A stretch of DNA of 46,555 bases. Source: an uncultured Bacteroidota bacterium. GTDB taxonomy: Bacteria > Bacteroidota > Bacteroidia > Chitinophagales > Saprospiraceae. Made by a program: the position numbers and the translations under genes. The stretch is taken from the NCBI GenBank assembly GCA_903933805.1, contig CAIZLM010000115.1, positions 1 to 46,555 on the forward strand, in the 5' to 3' direction. This document shows positions 16,386 through 24,283 of the stretch, one piece after another. Within the stretch, counting starts at the first letter, position 1, and every line of letters begins with the position of its first letter. Under the pieces are notes generated by a model. That model saw only the letters and a program-made list of their open reading frames with translations. It searched no databases and was not told the origin of the DNA.

Positions 16386-18740
16386 ATGAAAAAAATATTT
16401 TTCGCCCTATTCCTCGCCACCACATGCCTAGGCCAAGCGCAAACGGCCAAGCAAAAGCTACCCGTAGATTACGTGGACTGCATGATCGGCAACCACGACA
16501 GCCGCTGGATGCAGTTCCCAGGCGCTTCCATGCCTTTTGGAATGGTGAAACTCAGTCCCGACAACCAACGCCAAGGCTGGAAAGCCGGCTATGAGTATGA
16601 GGTCAACAGTATCTCTGGGTTCAGCCACATACACTCTTGGACAATGGACGGACTGCTTATGATGCCAACCCTCGGGCCTTTGCAAGTAGAACCTGGCAAG
16701 GAAAATGACCCTGATGGCGGCTACCGCTCCCGTTTTCGCCACGAAACAGAAGTGGCCACCCCGGGTTATTACGCCGTGACCCTCGATGATACCAAAATAA
16801 AAGCTGAAATTACAGCAACCACCCGCGCTGGATTCCAGCGTTATACCTTCCCCAAATCGGACAGCGCTCGCGTCATGATCGACTTGCAAATTGAGTCGGA
16901 ATACGGAACGGAATTGTACGATGCACACATCACCAAAGTATCAGACACCGAAATTGAAGGCTATACCCTGCAACAAAGCCTTCGAGGCGCAGGCTGGAAT
17001 GAATACCAGTTGTTTTTTGTCATCCGTTTCAATAAACCCTTTAACAATATGGGGGGGTGGAACCGAGATGGGATAAAACGCAATGTGGATTCCCTGTTCT
17101 CCGGTTGGAATCACACCGATTTTGGCGCTTTTGTACAGTTTAAAACCAAAGAAAATGAACAGATACTCGTGCAAACAGGTATCTCTTTCGTCAGCCGCGA
17201 ACAAGCACGTCTCAACCTCGACACGGAAATTACCAAACCCTTCGGCTGGAACTTCGACGCAGTGCACAACAACGCCCGTAAAGTATGGAACGATCTGCTC
17301 AAAGTGATCGAAGTGGAGGGCAAAGACGAGGTCGATAAAAAGAAGTTTTACACCAACCTCTACCGAGTCTATGCAGGCCGCACCATTTACAGCGATGTAA
17401 ATGGAAAATACGTGGATATGTACGAAAAAGTACAACAACTCAAAAACCCCGATTTGCCCATGTATGGCGGCGATGCCTTCTGGAATACCTTCTGGAATCT
17501 CAACCAGGTGTGGACGCTCGCCACACCCGACCTCGCCGACAAATGGGTGGCATCGCTGCTCGAGTTTTATGATAAAGGCGGCTGGCTTTGTAAAGGCCCG
17601 GAAGGACTTGAGTATTCCGGTATCATGGTGGCATCCCATGAAATTGAACTCATCGTCAGCGCGTATCAAAAGGGTATTCACAAGTTTTATGACCCCGAAC
17701 ACGCCTATACTGCCATGAAACACAACCAAACAGAGCAGGGCGTCGCACACCGTGGTGGTGGCTTCGCTGGCAACCGATGGCTCGACGAGTACTTGAAATT
17801 CGGATTTGTCCCCTATGAATACGGCCCTACATCCAATACCCTGGAATACGCCTACGACGACTGGGCGGTCAGCCAAATGGCCAAAAAATTGGGCAAAACC
17901 GACGACTACTGGTACTTCAAACGCCGCGCCTACAACTATAAAAATATCTGGGATGACAGTGTCGGTTATATGAACCTCCGCTTGGCTGATGGCACTTTCA
18001 AAAAGCCATTTCAACCCTACTGCTGTACCACTTTCCTGGGATCCGGCTGGGTAGAGGGAAATGCTTGGCAATACAGCTGGTTTGTACCCCAAGACATGAA
18101 AGGTCTCATCTCCCTGATGGGAAAAGATGAATTCAACCGTCGATTGGAAGAAGGGTTCGTTACGTCCAGAAAATGGAAATTTAACTCCGAATATACCAAT
18201 GAAAACAGCCTTTTTGCCATGGGGGTACTGCCCATCAACCACGGCAACCAACCCAACATGCAGGCTGCTTACCTCTACAATTACTCTGGAAAACCTTGGC
18301 TTACCCAAAAATGGGCCCGGGAAATTATGGAGGTGTACTACGGAAGCGGTCCAATGGACGGTTGGCCCGGCGACGAAGACCAAGGGCAAATGGGCGGCTG
18401 GTACGTGATGAGCGCCATGGGACTTTTTGAAATGCGCGGCGGCTGCGACGTAGAACCAACCTACGAAATTGGTAGCCCATTGTTCGACAAGGCAACCATT
18501 CACCTCGATCCAAATTACTACTCCGGAGGCACTTTTACCATAGAGGCGGTTAATAATTCAAAGGACAACCATTACGTGCAGTCCGCAACCCTCGACGGAA
18601 AACCACTGACCAAACCCTGGTTCTACCACAAAGATCTGGTGGATGGTGGCAAATTGGTGCTCGTAATGGGCCCCAAACCCAACGAAAATTGGGGCAGTAA
18701 AGATGGCGATGCGCCACCCTCAATGTCTGACGAAAACTGA
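16386..18740 (+). CDS. GH92 family alpha-mannosidase, secreted
   Basis: 784 residues with signal peptide (MKKIFFALFLATTCLGQAQT). The N-terminal beta-sandwich begins with the family block DYVDCMIGNHDSRWMQFPGA and PFGMVKLSPDNQ. The (alpha/alpha)6 catalytic domain contains the acidic motif GDEDQGQMGGWYVMSAMGLF near residues 660-680, the place of the catalytic aspartates in calcium-dependent GH92 enzymes. These are exo-alpha-1,2/1,3/1,4-mannosidases acting on N-glycans and mannans. The GFSHIHSWTMDG block differs from the usual GFSH-T-x-L-S-G form, so it probably belongs to a less studied subgroup. Linkage specificity cannot be told. Probably periplasmic; 9 nt separate it from the next gene. Confidence 0.92.
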   Translation: MKKIFFALFLATTCLGQAQTAKQKLPVDYVDCMIGNHDSRWMQFPGASMPFGMVKLSPDNQRQGWKAGYEYEVNSISGFSHIHSWTMDGLLMMPTLGPLQVEPGKENDPDGGYRSRFRHETEVATPGYYAVTLDDTKIKAEITATTRAGFQRYTFPKSDSARVMIDLQIESEYGTELYDAHITKVSDTEIEGYTLQQSLRGAGWNEYQLFFVIRFNKPFNNMGGWNRDGIKRNVDSLFSGWNHTDFGAFVQFKTKENEQILVQTGISFVSREQARLNLDTEITKPFGWNFDAVHNNARKVWNDLLKVIEVEGKDEVDKKKFYTNLYRVYAGRTIYSDVNGKYVDMYEKVQQLKNPDLPMYGGDAFWNTFWNLNQVWTLATPDLADKWVASLLEFYDKGGWLCKGPEGLEYSGIMVASHEIELIVSAYQKGIHKFYDPEHAYTAMKHNQTEQGVAHRGGGFAGNRWLDEYLKFGFVPYEYGPTSNTLEYAYDDWAVSQMAKKLGKTDDYWYFKRRAYNYKNIWDDSVGYMNLRLADGTFKKPFQPYCCTTFLGSGWVEGNAWQYSWFVPQDMKGLISLMGKDEFNRRLEEGFVTSRKWKFNSEYTNENSLFAMGVLPINHGNQPNMQAAYLYNYSGKPWLTQKWAREIMEVYYGSGPMDGWPGDEDQGQMGGWYVMSAMGLFEMRGGCDVEPTYEIGSPLFDKATIHLDPNYYSGGTFTIEAVNNSKDNHYVQSATLDGKPLTKPWFYHKDLVDGGKLVLVMGPKPNENWGSKDGDAPPSMSDEN

Positions 18741-18749
18741 TCATTGTCA

Positions 18750-21700
18750 ATGGCTTTTAAGCATTCATTCCTACTACTACCGATGCTCTTCTGCACCTGC
18801 AGAAAAGCGTCACCGGTATTGTTTGAATTGCTCGACCCAGCCCAAACAGGGATTGATTTCGCCAACAAACTCTCGGAAGGGGATAGCCTGAACATTCTAA
18901 ACTATGTTTATTACTACAACGGCGGCGGGGTAGGCATCGCAGACTTCAACAACGACGGACTCGAGGATGTCTTTTTTTCTGGCAATGAATCATCGTGCCG
19001 GCTCTACCTAAACAGGGGCAATCTCCATTTCGAAGACGTTACCCAACAAGCCGGCCTCACCACAACCCAATGGTGTACCGGTGTCGCAATTGCCGATGTC
19101 AACAGCGATGGCTGGCTGGATATGTACGTCTGTACTGCCGGCTACCCTCAACCGGAACGCAGAAAAAATTTGCTGTTCATCAACCAAGGCCAGTCCAATG
19201 TGGTATTTTCAGAAAAAGCCGCCGCATTTGGGGTGGCTGATACAGCCTACTCTACCCAAGCCGCATTTTTCGACTATGACCACGATGGGGACCTTGACCT
19301 CTATGTATTGAACCACGCCAATGAACGCGAAACATTGAACACACCACTGCCCAAAAAAAACAATGGAGAGGGCAGTAGCACCGATCATTTGTACCGCAAC
19401 AATGGGAACTTGACGTTTACCAATGTTTCCGATGACATGGGCATACAAACGGAAGGGTATGGCCTCGGCCTCGCCATCGCGGATGTCAACAACGATGGCT
19501 GGGAAGACATATACACGTCCAATGACTTTATTTCCAATGACTTATGCTATATAAACAAGCAAGGAAAGGGGTTTTCCAATCAAATTTCCTGTTTTTTTAA
19601 ACACCAATCGTACAACGGCATGGGCTGCGACTTCGCGGATGTTAACAACGATGGCCGCCCGGATCTCGTGGTCGCGGATATGCTGCCGGAAACTGACTAC
19701 AACCGCAAAACAATGGCTGGGGCCATGAGTTGGGATAAATCGCAAATCATCCAACAGGCAGGGTACGAACCCCAATATATGCGCAATACCCTGCAACTGG
19801 CCGTAGATGGACAACCCCAACACCAGGAGGATGTACCCAACGCTGCACCGCCGACTGTTTTCGCTGAAATAGGGCAATTGGCCGGCATCGCTGCCACAGA
19901 CTGGAGTTGGGCGCCCCTGTTTGCAGACTTCGACAACGATGGATACAAAGACCTCTTTATCACCAATGGCTACCTCCGCGATATCACGGACAAAGATTTT
20001 TTGGATTACTCCGCCAATCTCGCCATGTTTAAAAGCAAGGGTGATGCCAACCACGATTTATTGCCAAAAATTAGGCAATTGAAAGGCAAAAAACTGCCAA
20101 ATCGTATTTTTCACAACAACAGGGACTTGACTTTTTCTCCCGGAAATGAGGCTTGGGGGATGACACAGCCTGCTTGTTCAAATGGCGGCGCCTATGCCGA
20201 CCTCGACAACGATGGCGACCTCGATCTTGTGGTCAACAACATCAATGAACCCGCTTTTCTGTATAAAAATAACGCCAATAACGCCAACACCAACCATTAT
20301 ATTGGCATACGCCTGGAAGGGCCTCCCGGAAATACCTCGGGCGCTGGAGCGGCCGTCACCCTCGTTTCTGGCGGACAACGGCAATACCTTGAACAACACA
20401 CAACGAGGGGCTTTATGTCCGCTGTTTCCGCGGTATTACACGTCGGACTGGGCGCTAACACCACAATAGATACCCTTGTGGTGCGTTGGTGCGGTGGTAA
20501 GACACAATGCTTGACGGGAGTCATGGCCAATCAAACCCTGACGCTTAAAGCCTCTGCGGCAAAAGACGCGACATTGCAAAATAACATTGCGACCAATACG
20601 TTGTTGCAGGACGTGACGGCTTGGTCAGGTATTGACTTTTCACACCGCGAATCGGTGTTCAACGATTTCCAATATCAGCCCTTGTTGCCCCACGGATTTT
20701 CTCAAAATGGGCCGCCCCTTGCTGTCGGAGACCTCAACGGCGATGCTTTAGACGATTTTTATGTCGGTGGAGCAAAAGGCCAGTCGGGTCGCCTCTATTT
20801 CCAGCAACCGGATGGCCGTTTTACTTGGAAAGATTTGCCAAAAGATGTAGATACGGAAGATACCGCCAGCGTGATCTTTGACGCCAATGGAGATGGATAC
20901 AACGACCTGTACGTCGTGGGTGGCGGTTGTGCTTGGCCTGTCGCCAGTCCTCAATACCAGGACAGGCTTTACGTCAATGATGGACAGGGGAATCTCCACT
21001 GGGAAATCAATGCATTGCCACCCATGCCAACGCCGGGCGCTTGCGTTTCAGCAGCCGACTTCGACGCAGATGGCGACCTCGACCTGTTTGTCGGTGGAAG
21101 TGTTCGTCCCATGCAGTATCCATTGCCAGCCAGCAGCTACTTGCTTCAAAACAACGGTGGGCAATTTACAGATGTAACGTCCGCGTTGGCCCCCGAATTG
21201 CAAAATATTGGTATCGTGACCGACGCACGCTGGGCGGACATTGACCGTGATGGCGTCCCCGACCTTGTGCTGGTGGGAGAATGGATGCCCATGACCATTT
21301 TCTCCAACAACCGTCGTAAATTGGTAGATGTTACCGCCAAATATGGCTTGGATCATACCAACGGTTGGTGGAATACGTTGGCCATACAAGACCTTGATGG
21401 GGATGGCGACTTGGATATGGTGGCTGGAAACTTGGGGCTAAACGCCCCGTACAAAGCATCGCAACAGTCTCCCATAAAGGTGTATGCCAAAGATTTTGAC
21501 CACAATGGCACCCTAGACGCCCTGATAACCCGCGTCGAAGGAGGTCGGGAAAAGCCCATACACCAACGGGACGAATTGCTGGCACAGATCAATGGACTTG
21601 CCAAAAAATACCCCCGCTATGCCCGTTATGCCGCGGCCACGCTACCGGAAATATTCGGTGAAAACGCGCTTTTGGACGCATATTCTAAAACGTGTAATAT

Positions 21701-22082
21701 CTTAGAATCAGCTTGTTTTTTTCAACAAAATGGCCGATTTTTGGTTCAACCATTGCCCTTGTCAGCCCAAATAGCCCCAGTCAAAGCAATGCTTTGTGCA
21801 GATTTCAATGCCGATCATTTACCAGACATCTTATTGTCGGGCAATGACTATGCTGCCAATATCGCCACGGGGCGATACGATGCTTCCACTGGAGCGTTGC
21901 TCTTGGGTGATGGCCACGGCCATTTCAGCAGCTTGGGTGCCGCACGCAGCGGTTTTTGGGTAGATGGGGTGGGAGCGCGCTTGATGTATATCCAATTGAA
22001 GTCAGGGCAACAAGGTGTCTTGTCCGGAGAAAACAACGGAGCCCTGCGCTTGTTTCAAACCCCGACAGGCAACCTTTATTAA
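18750..22082 (+). CDS. FG-GAP/VCBS-repeat lipoprotein with ASPIC/UnbV domain
   Basis: 1110 residues from ATG 18750; a TTG six bases earlier is a less likely start. Signal peptide with Cys near residue 16 (LPMLFCTC), probably a lipoprotein. At least twelve calcium-binding FG-GAP/VCBS motifs of the form DxNxDGxxD are spread along it, for example DFNNDGLEDVF, DVNSDGWLDMY, DYDHDGDLDLY, DLDNDGDLDLV and DLDGDGDLDMV. They make two beta-propellers, one on each side of an ASPIC/UnbV domain at ~525-610 (GNTSGAGAAVTLVSGGQRQY, LHVGLGANTTIDTLVVRW). Such proteins recur beside SusC/SusD pairs in Bacteroidota and are thought to bind glycans or proteins at the surface; an enzymatic role is not established. 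Same operon as GH92. Confidence 0.88.
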   Translation: MAFKHSFLLLPMLFCTCRKASPVLFELLDPAQTGIDFANKLSEGDSLNILNYVYYYNGGGVGIADFNNDGLEDVFFSGNESSCRLYLNRGNLHFEDVTQQAGLTTTQWCTGVAIADVNSDGWLDMYVCTAGYPQPERRKNLLFINQGQSNVVFSEKAAAFGVADTAYSTQAAFFDYDHDGDLDLYVLNHANERETLNTPLPKKNNGEGSSTDHLYRNNGNLTFTNVSDDMGIQTEGYGLGLAIADVNNDGWEDIYTSNDFISNDLCYINKQGKGFSNQISCFFKHQSYNGMGCDFADVNNDGRPDLVVADMLPETDYNRKTMAGAMSWDKSQIIQQAGYEPQYMRNTLQLAVDGQPQHQEDVPNAAPPTVFAEIGQLAGIAATDWSWAPLFADFDNDGYKDLFITNGYLRDITDKDFLDYSANLAMFKSKGDANHDLLPKIRQLKGKKLPNRIFHNNRDLTFSPGNEAWGMTQPACSNGGAYADLDNDGDLDLVVNNINEPAFLYKNNANNANTNHYIGIRLEGPPGNTSGAGAAVTLVSGGQRQYLEQHTTRGFMSAVSAVLHVGLGANTTIDTLVVRWCGGKTQCLTGVMANQTLTLKASAAKDATLQNNIATNTLLQDVTAWSGIDFSHRESVFNDFQYQPLLPHGFSQNGPPLAVGDLNGDALDDFYVGGAKGQSGRLYFQQPDGRFTWKDLPKDVDTEDTASVIFDANGDGYNDLYVVGGGCAWPVASPQYQDRLYVNDGQGNLHWEINALPPMPTPGACVSAADFDADGDLDLFVGGSVRPMQYPLPASSYLLQNNGGQFTDVTSALAPELQNIGIVTDARWADIDRDGVPDLVLVGEWMPMTIFSNNRRKLVDVTAKYGLDHTNGWWNTLAIQDLDGDGDLDMVAGNLGLNAPYKASQQSPIKVYAKDFDHNGTLDALITRVEGGREKPIHQRDELLAQINGLAKKYPRYARYAAATLPEIFGENALLDAYSKTCNILESACFFQQNGRFLVQPLPLSAQIAPVKAMLCADFNADHLPDILLSGNDYAANIATGRYDASTGALLLGDGHGHFSSLGAARSGFWVDGVGARLMYIQLKSGQQGVLSGENNGALRLFQTPTGNLY

Positions 22083-22134
22083 CCATGTAATGCCAATAAA
22101 TAAACATATTATTCACAAACAAAATTGTTTCACA

Positions 22135-22947
22135 ATGAAGTCTAACAAAGTTCTCTATCTCTTTTTTATGGGTTTGCTCGCAACGGCATCCCTTACAGTG
22201 TACTCCTGCAAGGATAAGGAGGAAACATTCCCAATTCCAACGGTTACCCTTTCCGCAACTACGTACAGTGGAAAAATTGGCCAAACAGCATCTGTAACAG
22301 CGTCTGTTTCAGCGCCAGGTGGCTTGAAATCTCTGACCATCACCAAGTACAACGGAACTGATGTTGATGTTTCTTTCGGAACCAATGGCTCTGAAACGTT
22401 GACTGATCTGACGCACACGCACACGTACGTGCTGTCTGAAGAAGGTCTGACGACCCCAATTCGCTTCAAATTTACCGCAGAAGACGAAAAAGGACAGACC
22501 GGCACAGCTGACTACATCATCACAACGGAGCCTAGTGTTTCTTACTTGTTGACAAAGTACGACTGGCTGTGGAAATCCAAACTCGGCAAATGCCTTGCCA
22601 GTGATCCTGAAACAGAGCAAATCCTCGACTGCGAAAAGGACAACTACTTTTCTTTCAAAGCAGACGGAACGTACCAACTCAACTTTGGCGCCATCACCGG
22701 CTCCGGCGGCGGTACTTGTGACTTCGACGGATTCGCAGTTCCTACTACCTGGAGCTTGAACGCCGACGAAACGGAACTGACCATCAAAACGTCTAACGCT
22801 TTTGATCCAACTTCCATCACGACTGAAGTGTACAAAATCACCAGCGCAACCAATGCTTCCATCAAATCGAAACAAACCATCGACTTGTCTGTCTTTGGTT
22901 GTGTCGTGTACGACTGGGGTTTTGAGTGGACCGCTAAACCGAAATAG
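22135..22947 (+). CDS. Small lipoprotein of the utilisation locus, unknown family
   Basis: 270 residues from ATG 22135; the frame is open further upstream into the previous gene but the signal peptide sets this start. Lipobox LTVYSC with Cys25. Residues ~35-120 look like an Ig-like beta-sandwich (TVTLSATTYSGKIGQTASVT ... FKFTAEDEKGQTG); residues ~130-270 look like a lipocalin-like or similar beta domain common in Bacteroidota lipoproteins (WLWKSKLGKCLA, YFSFKADGTYQLNFG, TTWSLNADETELTI). By position it may be an extra surface glycan-binding protein (SusE/F-like role), which is inference. It is the last gene of the operon and is followed by a strong bidirectional terminator. Confidence 0.75.
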   Translation: MKSNKVLYLFFMGLLATASLTVYSCKDKEETFPIPTVTLSATTYSGKIGQTASVTASVSAPGGLKSLTITKYNGTDVDVSFGTNGSETLTDLTHTHTYVLSEEGLTTPIRFKFTAEDEKGQTGTADYIITTEPSVSYLLTKYDWLWKSKLGKCLASDPETEQILDCEKDNYFSFKADGTYQLNFGAITGSGGGTCDFDGFAVPTTWSLNADETELTIKTSNAFDPTSITTEVYKITSATNASIKSKQTIDLSVFGCVVYDWGFEWTAKPK

Positions 22948-23017
22948 TGACGGTGCTGTAGGTGGGCAGCTTTTCAGGATGAATTCCTGTCAACCGAAAG
23001 CGACATAATCACTGAAC

Positions 23018-23076
23018 AAAGTGACCGGTAACGTTTGGGCGTAATTGCCCCGACTGTTTACCGGTCACTTTTTTTG
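23018..23076. terminator. Bidirectional terminator between convergent operons
   Basis: A perfect 14-bp stem (23018-23031 with 23058-23071; core GTGACCGGTAA / TTACCGGTCAC) has an A-run on the left and a T-run on the right, so it can stop transcription from both sides. The stop codon of the minus-strand gene (23065-23067) lies inside the stem. Confidence 0.8.
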
Positions 23077-24243
23077 TGTCCATTTCAGCCGAATAAATCT
23101 TGGGCGATAGATATGGGCGTTTTGCTGGATGTCACGCCAAAAGTCGGGGGTGATGGTGTTGTAACTGATCAGCAATTCTCCCGGATTAGACAGGTTCGGG
23201 TGGGCCTTTGCGTTGTAGCAAAATAGACCTTCGTCTGCTTCCGGGGTGCGCCATATTTCCTGAATCGCCCCAAACGGACCCACGGGGCTGTCGCCAATGC
23301 GCATTCCGACTTTGTCAGACAAGCCCATTACCTGAAAAATCAAGGCAAATCGACCATCCGGTAAGGCCGTGACGCTCAATTCGTTGGAAACAGCATTGGT
23401 GATGCCTTTCAATTGCGCAATGTCGGCTGTCCAGTGACTACCATTCCAGTATTGCCAACGCTTAAAATTTTCAAAATACCGAGGTTTTACCCTTGCGGCA
23501 ACAAGGTTTTTGTCAGCTCCGATACAAGCATACACATATACATATCCATCTGGGTGTGGCGCTCCGGCCCACGTCGTATTCACCAAAATACCAGCGCCGA
23601 AATTCCCTTCCCCAAGGCCCGGAACCTTGATGTGTAGCGGTGTTTTGAGTTGTCGCTGTTGTTCAAAAGGTGGCCTGCTGCCAGATGGCAATGCCAGCAG
23701 CGATACATCATGTTCGGCAAAATCAAATACGCCGGCGCCTGTTACTTCGATGTGATAGGCAAAAAGATACAAAGTGTTGTTGCGATCACGGTTTACAAAA
23801 CCATCGCCTAGCCAAAAATGCTCTTTTCTTGCACCGCTGTCTTGTGGGACAAAGAACGTCTGTGGCGTGCCATGTATGTCTTTCTTGTAGTAAAATTGAA
23901 TGCTGTCCGGGTGTGCACTACGACCCTTTACCATAGCCACCGTATTGTTGACCATTTTGTTGTCCGGACGGGGTTTGTCCCCATCCACCGTTCCAATATA
24001 GGTATCGCTGAACAACAACATGGTTTCCGAGTTGCCCTCGTTGCCCACCTTGTCCACGCCACTCAATGGTATCGAAAAAATACCGTCTGCCCCAAACCAT
24101 CCGGAATTCCTATAAAAAAGACTTGTCCACTCGGGTGCCGCTTCCACGGTGTAAGACAAATCTTGGTGGGTTACGGCCACGGCAGGTTTTACGGCACAAG
24201 CACCCAACAGTAGGCAGGAAAGAAACAGCAGAAATTTATGCAT
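23065..24243 (-). CDS. DUF4185/DUF5005-like propeller lipoprotein (copy 1)
   Basis: 392 residues from the ATG at 24243 (MHKFLLFLSCLLLGACAV), chosen because it gives a clean lipobox with Cys17; the frame upstream to 24306 overlaps the preceding gene. The body reads as a five-bladed beta-propeller like those of GH43/DUF4185-type proteins: GWFGADGIFSIPLSG, MLLFSDTYIGTV, and the C-terminal block NAKAHPNLSNPGELLISYN followed by NAHIYRPRFIRLK. It is clearly homologous to the protein encoded at 26671-27822, which shares GELL-SYN and YRP-F-R-K. Probably a surface or periplasmic glycan-binding or glycan-cleaving protein; no catalytic residues could be assigned. Third gene of a minus-strand operon. Confidence 0.75.
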   Translation of the reverse strand: MHKFLLFLSCLLLGACAVKPAVAVTHQDLSYTVEAAPEWTSLFYRNSGWFGADGIFSIPLSGVDKVGNEGNSETMLLFSDTYIGTVDGDKPRPDNKMVNNTVAMVKGRSAHPDSIQFYYKKDIHGTPQTFFVPQDSGARKEHFWLGDGFVNRDRNNTLYLFAYHIEVTGAGVFDFAEHDVSLLALPSGSRPPFEQQRQLKTPLHIKVPGLGEGNFGAGILVNTTWAGAPHPDGYVYVYACIGADKNLVAARVKPRYFENFKRWQYWNGSHWTADIAQLKGITNAVSNELSVTALPDGRFALIFQVMGLSDKVGMRIGDSPVGPFGAIQEIWRTPEADEGLFCYNAKAHPNLSNPGELLISYNTITPDFWRDIQQNAHIYRPRFIRLKWTQKK

Positions 24244-24283
24244 GGTGGGTAAGTTGTTTACGGGCAATAGATGATCTAATGGG

